Source: Acanthosepion esculentum (Eukaryota; Mollusca; Cephalopoda; Sepiida; Sepiidae). Taken from it: a stretch of 64,000 nucleotides of DNA. Location: contig OZ038479.1 in the NCBI GenBank assembly GCA_964036315.1, positions 60,329,393-60,393,392 of the forward strand. The letters are read 5' to 3'. A program made the translations under genes and the position numbers. Under the pieces are notes generated by a model. It was not told the DNA's origin. It searched no databases and worked only from the letters and a program-made list of their open reading frames with translations. Shown piece by piece: positions 44,521 through 55,078 of this stretch (positions within the stretch are counted from its first letter, which is position 1; each line of letters begins with the position of its first letter).

Positions 44521-44939
44521 TGCAGAATTTGTAATACAGTGAAAGAAAAAAATCATTAAAATCAGACCTCACATGACTAAATTTTAAAAAGTAACCCAAT
44601 ATTTGAAAGAAATTGCAATTTTGTAAACACAGAGCTTTCCAACATTTAGTTTAATGTTTGTTATCAATCCTTAGACACTAAATAGAGGTGATTATGAAAT
44701 AAAATTAAAACTGCACATATATTCAGAAACAGAATGCTATTTACTGGACTGACAGAATGAGAACTCATCATTAGACAATCGAAAGGGCTGTCCAGGCTTT
44801 CTGCAAGCAGTGAGAATAGGGTTAAGGTCAGAGAAGGACATCTTATCTATATTAAAATATAGAGCATATTGTATTTTAACACAAAATTCATCAATTTTAA
44901 TTTTTATTTTCATTCTGCATTCTCTTTTCTTTTGCTAAG
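44521..44939. other. No recognisable feature
   Basis: Non-coding sequence between the unit C/D homology and a finger relic. Confidence 0.45.
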
Positions 44940-45290
44940 TGTCAAATAAGTGCTCTTATCCAAGATTTCCTAAACAAATATTTCAAAATAGCACTGAAAT
45001 GAATCAGGTGGACTTCAGATTCACAAAGTTCAAAAGAATATACTTTCTCTGTAGTGTTTCCTTAAAAGAGATATTCACACAAAAGAAGATTAACATATTC
45101 CACAATATGATTTATCTCCAGTGTCTGTTGCATTTTTGCACAGAGACTGACTTCACTACACAGATTTGCAAACTTCACAAGAATGTCTTCTTTCCAATGT
45201 ATTCTCATATATAACACTAAATGTGTTTTTGTAGAAAATACGAACAACACATTTCACAAGTACATTATTTCCTGACTTGATATCTGTGAT
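44940..45290 (-). pseudogene. Decayed C2H2 finger relic in the intron of gene C
   Basis: On the minus strand, finger-like pieces occur in several frames: FSTKTHLVLYMRIHWKE, then a shifted SCEVCKSV-like piece, HTGDKSYCGIC-like sequence and SFELCESE-like sequence. All units are frameshifted and lack some ligands. It is probably the last trace of another finger array or an exon copy. Confidence 0.5.
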
Positions 45291-46060
45291 GCTTCAGCAC
45301 ATATCTCCACAGCCAGTGGCACCTGAAGATTATAGTATTAAAAAACAACTTGTAATTTATGCCTAAAACTTAATAAAAACAAAGTTTTATCATCAAAATC
45401 TTTATGGCTGTATTAAGAGGAAAGATCAAAGTATTTTTGATGTAAAAATTAATGTCTTGAACCCATGCTCTGTTCGAGATATCAGAACATCCAGGAATGG
45501 GAGTGTGTTGTTACATCATGAACTGTATCGATGGTTTTTTTGTGTGGATAAATTTATGTAACTATAGAAAATTTAAAGGCAAAAGTGTCTAACATTCAAA
45601 AATACATTAGATTACATAGAATATTTTCCTAAATATTTAAGATTACTTGGAATCTTAACATTTATATAAAAAAGCACACACATTATATTCATAAAGTAAT
45701 GTTTACAGATATATCCCCTGTAGAATAAGTCTATTGAGAGAGCTATCAACATGTCATAAACACACTCACCGCCACGTTAAAAAATATTTTACTGTGATAT
45801 TTAATCTACAAGTAAATCATGTTTGTTTCAAATTAGTTAAATTTTAACTCAATTAATCTTCCTCAAATGTTTCAGAAAGTATATTTTATTTTTGAAAGAT
45901 TTTTTAATAACAATAATTATGTCGTGCTGAGAGATTTGTAAATATAATTAAAATCTACCAATCAATTTAAATTCATTCTGAAATACAGCAAAGTATTTTG
46001 CTCCTTGGAAATATTATATTTAATCTACTAGCTTGAAATTAAATCTAAAATGAAAACTTT
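45291..46060 (+). repeat. Intronic module, direct copy in unit C
   Basis: CTTAATAAAAACAAAGTTTT at 45365 matches unit D (60781) and B (25217). The stretch 45590-46050 matches 23820-24300 and, inverted, 48030-48560. Confidence 0.75.
45452..45535. mobile_element. 84-bp fragment of Penelope-like RT, identical to 46899-46982
   Basis: It begins ATGTCTTGAACCCATGC and ends CTGTATCGATGGT, with no difference from the element 1.4 kb away. The corresponding place in unit D (about 60850) lacks it. Confidence 0.9.
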
Positions 46061-46209
46061 CTAAAAGATTTTTCCTTTTTAAACTTTAGGTATTGCTTTT
46101 TTTGGAGGTATCTATACAATAGTAAAGAAGTAAATTATATTCTTCATCTGTAGTGCTTAAATACAGTAATATGAAATAATAAAATTTTAAAAAAATATCA
46201 GAAAATTTA

Positions 46210-46540
46210 ATAAAATTCATTTTTATGCTTGGTCGGCTCAGGAGATTTTTGTGGCCAAGCATATGTGCTGATTCCTTAATTTTACAAAATTTCCAATGGT
46301 GTTCTTTGTCTATGATCTCAACCTGATCCAACAGAGGATGGTGATCTCCCTTTTCTCTCCATATGTGGTCAGCCATGCCTGATTTTTCCACTTCCTGTCA
46401 TGTTACAGCTTTCTGGTATTCTTGAAGCCTTACCTTAAGAGGGCAGCCTGTCTCCCCTTTATATTTCTTTCCGCAGCTGCACGGGATAACGTAGACACAG
46501 TCTTTAGTCATGTTCTCTTCTAGGGGTGGGGGTCTTACTT
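46210..46540 (-). pseudogene. GIY-YIG endonuclease end of the longer Penelope-like element
   Basis: The minus strand reads DCVYVIPCSCGKKYKGETG, LKVRLQEYQKAV, a break at 46395, then EKSGMADHIWREKGDHHPLL, EIIDKEHHWKF and HKNLLSRPSIKMN. The VYVIPC and KYKGET pair are the GIY and YIG strands. The C-terminal IWEP-type tail seen in the 41-kb copy is missing. Confidence 0.85.
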
Positions 46541-46957
46541 GAGAGAGATATCTGCGAAGTATCATCCAGCTTTTGAAGGTTGTCTTGATGTTATAAGGAC
46601 TGCAGATCCTTTGTATTTTCTCTGATAACCCCTTCACATGAGGCAGGCAGACTGTTTTCTGAGTGTTGTTGTCCTCCTCTTGTACCCGCCTATCCCAGTT
46701 TTTTTGGGCTGCTGCCATGTACCCAGGGTAGTTGTTACGTTGTAGGGTACTACTTATACTGACCAATTATTTATCTAATGTCTCTGGTTTGCCACTTATG
46801 ACTTTTGCTCAGTGTTGTAAGCAGTGGACGATCCCTTTCTTTACGCTGTATGGATGGTGGGAGTTGAAATTGAGGTACTGTTGGTTTACAGTATACGGAT
46901 GTCTTGAACCCATGCTCTGTTCGAGATATCAGAACATCCAGGAATGGGAGTGTGTTG

Positions 46958-47656
46958 TTACATCATGAACTGTATCGATGGTCTTATTTTCACATGGTCC
47001 AGTAAAACATGAACATCTTCCTGGTGTGGCCAGAGTATGAAGGTGTCATCTACGTACCTTAACCATAGTGTTGGCTTTAGAGAGATAGATTCTAATGCCA
47101 TTTCCTCAAAGTATTCCATGTATATATTCACCATTGCTGGTGATAATGGCGAGCCCATTGCTAAGCTCTCATCCTGTTGATATATGTGTGATCCCATTCC
47201 GAAGTGTGTTGTTTGTGTACAGAAAGTCAACATCTCCATCAGATTATCTATTGGAATACTGGTCCATTCTTCTAGGGATGACTCAGAGGCCTATCTGTCT
47301 CTGACTACTGAGAGTGCCTCCTCCGTGGGTACCTTGGTGAACAAACTCACCACATCCAAGCTCACCATCTGGTTGGATAGAATGAGAGCATCTTTGATTA
47401 TTTCCACAAAGTAGGTGGAATTTTGGACATATGAAGGAGACTTTCTGATCAATGGGTCAATTATATCTACAAGGAAGTGACTCAGAGGGTGGCACACAGA
47501 GCCTTGGCAACTAACAATCGGCCTGAGCGGAATACCATCTATGTGAATCTTAGGGAGACTGTATATGTGAGGTAGCGATGACTGCCTATACGTCTTAGGT
47601 GTGAAGTGATCCTTGTTCTTGATTAGTATCTGTGACAGTTTGCGTTCCATTTTCAT
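46958..47656 (-). pseudogene. Penelope-like reverse transcriptase core
   Basis: Two open stretches carry the palm motifs. The first (47291-47656, 121 codons) has the motif A aspartate at residue 101 in SLDVVSLF. The second (46958-47239, 93 codons) has the motif B GSPLSP at 29-34 and the motif C YVDD at 62-65. A frame break between 47291 and 47239 splits them. The core would make cDNA at a nicked target. Motifs are intact, so decay is recent or the frame breaks are sequencing errors. Confidence 0.88.
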
Positions 47657-48029
47657 TGAAGGATCCTTTATTACTTTGCTGTAGCTACCATTTGCTAATG
47701 AGATCTTCCAGCTTTCTTTTATAATCTGATTTGTCCATCACTACAGTCACATTGCCTTTGTCAGCCAGTAGCATGATGATGTTTTTGTTCCGATCGCCAG
47801 CCTCTCCAGTTTCGTGATGTTTGACCTGGGCGGCTTGCTCTTCTCCAAGGTCTGTTTCACCTTCCATCTCAGTTCATCCATCTGAGCCTGAGGGAAGTTC
47901 AAGGCCATCTCCTTGACTCTGGCAATGATGTCCGAGTATGGCACTTGCCTGATGGTGGTAGCAAAGTTGAGACCCTTATTTAGTACTGACTCCTCAGAGG
48001 CACTAAACTGTTATTGACTGATGCTGATT

Positions 48030-48560
48030 AATGCTTTCATATTTCAAATCAGCAAAACACTTTGCTGTATTTCTAAAACTGAGTGGAAGAAGTTTTTCTT
48101 TTTTTGCTAAAATAGCTGATTATCACCTCTTTTTTAGTCGTTTTCTATATAATTCTGTTTCTTAAAAAATCTTGCAAAAATAAAATATACTTTTCTGAAA
48201 CTTTATTTGAGAAATATTAGCTGATTTAAAATATAATTAATCTGATTTGAAGCAAATATTATTTACTTTAAGTTTAAAACATCAAAGAAATGCATTTTCT
48301 TAACATAATGGTAGCTCTTTATTTAAGATGTTGATGTTTAACAGCTTTATAATGGATGTTTATCTAATTTTTTTCTACAGGGAGGATAGCTGTAAAAAAT
48401 AATTGAAACATATAAAATAAACACCTTTTCATATATTTTTAAGTACTAATTAATCTTAAAGATTTGGAAAATATTTTGTGTAATCTAATGTTTTACTAAA
48501 TTTTAGATACTTTTGCTTTAAATTTACTATTGTTATCACTCTTATTTTCTGATAGTCGTG
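48030..48560 (-). repeat. Intronic module, inverted copy 1 in unit C
   Basis: Reverse complement of 45590-46050 and of 23820-24300 (for example GAAATACAGCAAAGT and AGTAAATAATATTTG). With the direct copy it brackets the Penelope-like element. Confidence 0.75.
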
Positions 48561-48649
48561 TATGAACACCTGCATGCACAAAAATCAAATACACATACAA
48601 AAAAAGTTCAAAATTCTTTTTAAAATTTTAGTGTTTGATGTATTGTAGT

Positions 48650-49440
48650 AAGCTTTTCCATTTATGATTAGTAAATATAGTTTTTACTTTATGATAATAT
48701 CACCTAAAAGAGTGAAATTAATACAGAATTTTAAAAGATTTAAAACTTAAATTATTCTAATTAAAATTTTTAAAAAATGAAAAAAAATGTTGTAAAGATT
48801 CATTATTCACCAAAAAAAATCTTAATACAATAGTGTCCTTAATATACCCTATTTAGAAAAGAAATTAAAAGCATTTCCAATTTAAAAAAAAGTCTTAGTT
48901 TTCTTTTATTGCATTTTTTATTTTACGATTCAGAGCAGATTTTCAGTAATGCTGTCTGTTTGACAAAAAAACAAGAAAAACATTGATGATTGAAATTCTA
49001 CAGAGAATTCTTCCTTTAACTTATATACATATTAAAAGGGGTTTAAAAGTGAATTTATCGAAATTTATAAAATTAAGTGTAGTGGGAGTAACAAATTTGT
49101 TACTCCCACTACACTTAACTTTATAAATATTTTCAAAAACTAAAAAAACAAACTGTAAAATAATTTCATTCATTCATCTGTGAATAAGTCCTGAAAGTTT
49201 CATTAAATTCCGACAATTATTTGATTTTTGCAAGAATTTCCAAATCAATGTGTTTGTTTTTTTTATAACAAAAAATATGCTAAAATTTTCTATACTAATC
49301 TTTGCACCACCCCATCCAAGAAAAACAAGATTTTTAACCAAAATTTCGAAGCATTATTTAAAACGAGAATCAAACAAAAATAATTTGGTCTCTTTATTTC
49401 TAAACAAGATTTTGATAATAAAACTTTGTTTTTATGAAAT
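48650..49440 (+). repeat. Inverted module tail, direct partner of 51370-52000
   Basis: Blocks ATTAGTAAATATAGTTTTTAC, CTGTGAATAAGTCCTGAAAG and GATTTTTGCAAGAATTTCC recur at 51.4-51.9 kb and, inverted, in unit B near 25380-25460. The open frame at 49250-49444 is part of this repeat and not a gene. Confidence 0.7.
49063..49128. repeat. 66-bp palindrome with one mismatch
   Basis: The inner 46 bases (49073-49118) are a perfect palindrome with no loop (arm TTAAGTGTAGTGGGAGTAAC plus AAA). The arms extend nine to ten bases further with one mismatch. The matching place at about 51720 reads quite differently and has no palindrome. Confidence 0.95.
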
Positions 49441-49523
49441 TTAGGACATTTTTTCATCATATCTTTGAGCGAGTTAGTGGAGATACCTAAAAGTAAAACC
49501 GAAATTTATTCTTCCACACTTAC

Positions 49524-49851
49524 CTTTCAGGCCAGAAAGGTTGGAAAATGAAAAAAAGATTGATTTTCTCTGGGATTTCTTTGTCAAGGTATGTTGAAGT
49601 TTAAACGAATGACACACAGAAAGAATTAAGAAATTAAAAAAAACGATAAAAACGCGAAATTGATTCTTTTTTGTTGTTGTTGTTTTTGTTTTTTTTGATA
49701 GGATGTTTTGCTTGATAGATAAAGAATTTTATAAAAATAAAACATTCGGTGTTAGACAAGACTTGGTTCCTTCTATTTAAAATACTGGGATTTCTTGCTT
49801 TTATGGATCAACGTTATTCAAATGTAGATGCATGACGTTTCTTCACGACCA
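49524..49851 (-). promoter_or_regulatory. Unit C leader exon, donor and conserved upstream block
   Basis: The minus strand has CTGGCCTGAAAG ending at 49524, followed by donor GTAAGTGTGG, like the leader exons of A and B. ATGACGTTTCTTC lies at 49832-49844, the same distance upstream. The stretch between has diverged more than between A and B. It is the likely 5' exon of gene C, 9.7 kb from the finger exon. Confidence 0.55.
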
Positions 49852-50200
49852 CTAAGATTTTCAACTGTTACTCTAATTAATCATTAATCCGTTGACATGA
49901 GGCTGTCTCGACTACCCGCTGCCACCTCTCAATTTGTGGAGGGGACAGCGAAAAGAAAAAAGGACCTCAGCCATTTTTCCATGTTAGTCAATTACCAATT
50001 ATACATCGGTTGTTACATTTTAGGACTATTGATGACAAAATAGAAAAAGTTTTCTTGTGAGCCGTTTCGACCGTTAGTTATAGTCGAACTCTCGAGGTAG
50101 CGAGATTAGAAGACTCTCGTAAAGAATTTGGTAACAACCCGCCGGATTTAAATGTACACATTATGTTTTTGTATGTTACCGTGTAAATAAAATCTCTCAA
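49852..50200. other. CpG-containing stretch upstream of the unit C leader exon
   Basis: Less AT-rich than the flanks, with several CG dinucleotides. It is a candidate promoter region for gene C, but no TATA or CCAAT arrangement stands out. Confidence 0.35.
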
Positions 50201-51240
50201 CCTGGTGTTGTAACAATACCTGAAAAAGGCGATACCTAAGGTTTAAAGCGCATTTTAAAAATGAAAAGTCTTTCTTGAAGCTAATTAGTTTTAATTCCAA
50301 GAAATATTTCCAAAGGACACAATATAGTTTGCTGTAGTGTAGTGTAGTTCAAACCGAATTTTTAAATTGATTGGAATTTTTTTAATCACTATATAATCGG
50401 CCATATTGACAAATCTGTCAACGCAACATAATTCTCTTTATTAAGAAAATATTTAAAAAATAAAATGCTATGACACTGTCATATATAGCATTTTATAATG
50501 ACAGCATACAATGCTACCTTTTTTTTAACCATAAAAAATCCACACCAAAAATAGGGTGTGGTCTTATACGCCAGGTATAAAATGTGAATCTTAAATCCTG
50601 TGGTAATTAATTGTTCAATGATGAACAAAAATACAACTGGATGTGTGTCTCAACAAGCCGTTTGCGAACAGTGGAGTTAGTGGGGAAAAGTCATTCAAGT
50701 TCTGGTTTACTAATGGCCTACTGAAAAGTGAAAACACAGCACCCACCCATGAGGATTGTGGTAGTTAATTGATAATATCTCCCCACTGTTTTTTCATTTG
50801 AGTGAAAAAAAGTATATACTCAATTTATTTAATAAATTCAATACAATACATTTTAAAATACGATTTGGTGAGGAGGGGGTCGTCTTGTATATAGTGAATA
50901 ATATAGCCCCCAAAAACTACATTTTGGAAGATTAACTAATTTAAATTTGAATTAAAAGAAAATATATATTTTAGTATAAATATGCAGAAATGTATTTTTT
51001 AACACAGAAGTGGATGTCCTTATGAGATGTTGATAGATTTCAATAGCTTAACATTTGGCATTAATTAATCCTTAATTGTGAAAATTGACGAATTCAAGGT
51101 AAATGCTGTTTTTATCCATATATTTTTAACTACTCAGTAATCTTAAAAATTTAAGAAAATATTTTAGGCAACCTAACATTTTATTTAATTTTAGTTACTT
51201 TCACTTTACGAAGAGGCTTGTTGAGGAAATGTTAGAAAAC
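50201..51240 (-). repeat. Intronic module, inverted copy 2, with an insert
   Basis: 50270-50470 is the reverse complement of 24240-24300 and 24950-25020 blocks (for example TAATAAAGAGAATTATGTTG). The homology is interrupted at 50525-50900. Confidence 0.65.
50525..50900. mobile_element. Possible small non-autonomous DNA transposon
   Basis: The insert carries GGTGTGGTCTTATACGCC near its left end and GGGGTCGTCTTGTATATAG near its right, the kind of word found at ends of some pogo-type elements. The two are in direct rather than inverse orientation, so the call is weak. Confidence 0.3.
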
Positions 51241-52010
51241 TACTTTTTTTATAATAATGTTGTATATGGGCATCCATATTTACAAAAATCAGCATGTTTA
51301 TACGCAGAGAAATCAAATTCATTTTAAAATAATGTGGGTCACTGAATTGTAGTAAATTTTTCTATTTATGGTTAGTAAATATAGCTTTTACTTAATAAGA
51401 ATATCATCCAACCACAACAAATTAATGCAGTTACAAAACTTTATTAATTATACAAAAAATATAAATTATTTGAAAAAATGAATACAATACATCAAGACAA
51501 ACTTTTTTTGCTTAGGACAATAATAATGTCCATAATATCTCTTATTCATAAAATCAATTGAAAGTTTTCTTAAATAATGTCTTAATTATATTGCAATTTT
51601 TATTTTTCAGAACAGATTTTTTGACAAAAAAAAAAATTGATGATTTAAATTCTTCAAGGACTAAACTTAAAATTAAGCACTACAAAAATGAATTACTTGA
51701 AATCTCATGAAATTAAATATGTGCGGGTAGGGGAAATAACAGATTTTTTAAAAAAATTTCTAAAACATTTTATTTGTGAATAAGAATTTTAGTAAAATTT
51801 GACAATTATCTATCTGATTTTTGCAAGAATTTCCAAATCAATAGATTTTTCATCATAAAATGACACAAAAAAGAAAATAAGATCTGTAACCAAATTTTCA
51901 AAGGTTCTAAAAAGGATTAAAAAATACAATTCAATAATTAAAAGTCCTTTCATCCTAATAACAAAGATTTTGACAATAAAACATCTATTCATCAAATATG
52001 CTCATTTTTT
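51241..52010 (+). repeat. Module tail, second copy (partner 48650-49440)
   Basis: It carries ATTAGTAAATATAGCTTTTAC, TGTGAATAAG, GATTTTTGCAAGAATTTCC and the AACAAAGATTTTGACAATAAAAC block in the order of the first copy. Non-coding. Confidence 0.7.
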
Positions 52011-52387
52011 AGCAAAACATTGGATGTATCTGTAATATGTCAGAAAATGCTGTTGCATTAATTTTATACATATTTATTTTGTGGACTTGTATTTCCACAA
52101 GATGTATATGCAATAGAGTTATCAGGAAGGTTTCGCTGAAAGTAACCTGGAAAGTTTGTCCCTGCAGCTGCATGGATAGGGGAAGAGGCAAACTATCACA
52201 GTACTGAAACTAAAGTCATGTTTACATTGGTGTGATTACACATGCAAATGAATGAGAGTTGGATACTAAACATTTTTGGCAATATTGTGCCTTGAATTTT
52301 TCCAGAGTAGGATGCTGTAAATTGTTTTTCCTTTCAATCCTTCCATCTGCTGACTTTGTTTCATTTTGATTTCATCTTTCTTTCTTC
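52011..52387. other. No recognisable feature
   Basis: Non-coding sequence with no repeat partner found in the window. Confidence 0.45.
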
Positions 52388-52712
52388 CATTACAATTGTT
52401 TTTCTTAGGCTTTATATATCCTAGCAAAGATCACGTTTTCTTCTTTGCAATTTCTTTGATTATTTCTATATTATAGGTTTCTACCTATTGCCATGGAAGA
52501 ATAATATACATTTCACCACATTCTACTGCTGCAGCACATTTTCTTTGTTCCATTATGATTGCTTTTCTTTTCAGTGCTTATACATCCTGTCAAAGTGCAT
52601 GTTTTATTTACTGTATTTATTTCGATCTTTTCTATATTCTAGATTTCTATCTGCTGCCATGGAAAAGTTCTCCAATATGTTAATTTCACTGTTGCAGTAC
52701 TTTTTCTATTCT
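52388..52712 (+). repeat. Diverged tandem duplication, period about 163 bp
   Basis: Both copies run TTCCATTA-ATTG, CTTTTCTT, ATATATCCT or ATACATCCT, TTTCTATATT, TAGGTTTCTACCT or TAGATTTCTATCT, TGCCATGGAA. Confidence 0.7.
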
Positions 52713-52734
52713 TGTCATGGAAGAGTTTATTAGC

Positions 52735-52990
52735 TGTGATCAATTCAGCTAACCTTGGCTATATGTCACAAGAGGATCCTCTTCCAATGTAAATCAATTT
52801 GTAACCTGACTCTTGAAAATTTCTTCATATCCAATTTCCACAATCAAAGAGAGAGAAACTCCATTCCCCCAAGAATATTACTATCATCTGACTAACCATT
52901 CACTTTGCCTAGTTATTCTACTCCACATGCCAAAGAACACCTCAGGTACTATCTTGGTTAATTTTTAAAAGTCATTTTTAGTTGAAGTAT
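52735..52990 (+). repeat. Dispersed repeat, direct partner of 10835-11080
   Basis: Same block order as the upstream copy, diverged by substitutions and small gaps. Confidence 0.75.
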
Positions 52991-53119
52991 GGGGAGAGAC
53001 AATTGCTTGAGAATCAATCCATCAGTTTAGAGAAAGAATATCCTTTATCTTAAGAACCTACTGCTATCTGCCATGACCAGAATATCAACCTGGTATCTTT
53101 GACCCCAGAGTGCTAAAGA

Positions 53120-53177
53120 GCTCTCTTAGCAGCCATTTGTAAATGGCTGCTAAGAGAGCATTCTTTATAAAGAATGC
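53120..53177. repeat. Two adjoining perfect palindromes
   Basis: 53120-53159 has 19-base perfect arms (GCTCTCTTAGCAGCCATTT) with a 2-base loop. It overlaps by two bases a second perfect 20-base palindrome, GCATTCTTTATAAAGAATGC, at 53158-53177. Confidence 0.95.
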
Positions 53178-53449
53178 ATGCAACAGACCAGTGTCCTACA
53201 AAAAAGATGGATGGACAATTCAATCTACTATTATAAAGAAAGCACAAATAGTGCCTTTACAGTATTATCACTACTTATGCTGTAGTCCCTGCTGGTGCTT
53301 GGATGAACTATGATTGTTGTTGTTTCACAGTGGGCCACTTTGCTTGTCTTCAAGCCAATACCCCAAAGTTGCACAATCTCAATTTCTGTTTAAATATCAA
53401 AATCCATCTTTTCACTGTATGTTTTATTGTAATAATGGTACAAGGTATG
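53178..53449. other. No recognisable feature
   Basis: Short stretch with an open frame at 53303-53509 that crosses into repeat sequence and has no known domain. Confidence 0.4.
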
Positions 53450-54500
53450 CAGTTGGTATTAGCTAAATTTTATTGTTCCCAACAGGGAAATGTTGCTGAC
53501 CACTTGTGATGGATGAGAAGCAAAATGAGTGAGAGTACTTTCCTACTCCAGACGTTTTTTCAGCTAAACACCTGCTATTGAGGCAAAAATCTTACCTAAG
53601 AAAGTTAAAAGAACAAACTCATTTCTTTACATGAATATCTTGCATTCTTGATTGTTCCTGATTAATCAGTTCAAAAAATAATATAAACTTCATCACATTC
53701 CATTCTTTTTACCCTTTCTTTGTTTTGGGACTTGTAACCATCCAATTCTCCTACCAAATATATCATATTTCAGTAATATATTTCCAACAACCAGTGTGGC
53801 TATTTATTAGTTAAGTGATGATTTTTTTTGTCCCATCCTTAACTTTAAATTGCTTCCCTTTTTAATATTACTGACAACCGAGTGGCCACAAGGAAGAAGG
53901 GCACTTAGGATTACTGAAGTGACAGCGAGCAGTGGAAATGGTTTTCCATATTAGAACAACAAGAGATTCAGATCAGAATTAAGGGAAGCTGTCAATGTCA
54001 CCACCAGTAACTTTGGTCAACAGCCCTGACACAGGCTCTACTCACTCCCTCCTGCCCTCACTTAAAAAGAGACATTCCACATTGATCAATACAAAGAATT
54101 TTATCTTAACAATTCTTATCTTCTTTACTTTTAGCCTCACCGGCATGTTGTTTCATTTGTTTTTTTGTGCTACCAAACATTTGTTTGTAACAACCATATT
54201 TCAAATGCCTTCAAATCTTTGTTGTTTGCATGAAAGAAAAACCGTAAGTATTGTAAATTAAGCTTTCAAATAATGTTTTTCTTAGAGAAAAATATCAATA
54301 TTCATATTTAAAGATTCCATTTAATGACACTTAGACCTTGGAATACATGAAACACAAATGTTAGTACACAGAATGAATAAAAATATTCAAAAGCATTTCT
54401 CTTCCATTTCTCCAGATAACCTATCTACATTTTGTTTCTAGTCTATGTGGCACACTTAAAGTTTCTAGACCTTACTATTGTGATAAAAAGATAAAAGAAA
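53450..54500 (+). repeat. Unit D copy of the region upstream of the finger exon (partner 31800-32800 and 35880-36420)
   Basis: The first part matches 31800-32800 (TTAGCTAAATTTTATTGTTCCC) and the second 35880-36420 (AAGCTGTCAATGTCACCACC). The Tigger-like element that separates these parts in unit C is absent. Confidence 0.8.
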
Positions 54501-54958
54501 AAAACTCAAGTAAAAAATGAATAATTTCATCTGGGAAATTCAGACCAAACAGTTTTGTTTACCGCTATACAAGACATTACTAAAAAATCTTTCCTGTTTT
54601 TATTTCATACTCATAATTAATACAAGAAAATGGTTGAATATTTATTAATACATATTAGAACTGGTAGGTAAGAATTTAATATTCACTGTAAGACTTAAAG
54701 TTAACACAGGGAGATAACATTAAAATCAGTGTAAAAACCAAAAGCTATATTTTAGAAGTTTTATTATACAGGTGAAAATTTCAAAGTTACTAAAATTTAT
54801 AAACCCCCTAAATATCAAAAAGAAAATATAGTTTAATTCAGGAAGACTTAAATTAACAATGGCTTAAATTATATTACACCAAACATAAGAGGAGTTTGTG
54901 CCTTAACAATAATAGATTGTGTTCACTTCTCATTAATGTTTAAAAAGTTTTAAGATAT
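54501..54958. other. Non-coding sequence 3' of zinc-finger pseudogene D
   Basis: AT-rich, no gene. It leads into the sequence around the poly(A) signal shared with unit C. Confidence 0.5.
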
Positions 54959-54964
54959 TTTATT
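54959..54964 (-). terminator. Poly(A) signal AATAAA of pseudogene D
   Basis: AATAAA on the minus strand in the same context as in unit C. Confidence 0.5.
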
Positions 54965-55078
54965 AAAAGATTCAGATTTACATATTTCACACAAATATGC
55001 TTTCTGGTCAGTGTTTAGTTGTTCATGTCTTTTCAAATTTGAAACAAACAAAAAGGATGCAGAACAGATGTTTCAAAA

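Larger units (their letters stand above)
46090..48012 (-). mobile_element. Penelope-like retroelement, 5'-truncated and frameshifted
   Basis: Penelope-like elements encode a reverse transcriptase joined to a GIY-YIG endonuclease. On the minus strand the copy begins near FSASEESVLNKGLNFATTIR and shows, in changing frames, PRSNITKLERLAI, LPKIHIDGIPLRPIVS, RT motif A SLDVVSLFTKVP, motif B DESLAMGSPLSPAMVNIYME, motif C LRYVDDTFILWPH, then CVYVIPCSCGKKYKGETG and DHIWREKGDHHPLLDQVEII. The GIY-YIG part ends at about 46210. Several single-base frame changes make it non-functional, but the catalytic motifs themselves are well kept. The 5' end is missing. It lies between two inverted intronic modules in the intron of gene C. 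Confidence 0.92.

Noticed and set aside
46732..47414. Plus-strand frames of 69-78 codons over the Penelope-like element
   Set aside because: The minus strand carries the RT motifs in the same place; the plus frames are shadows.
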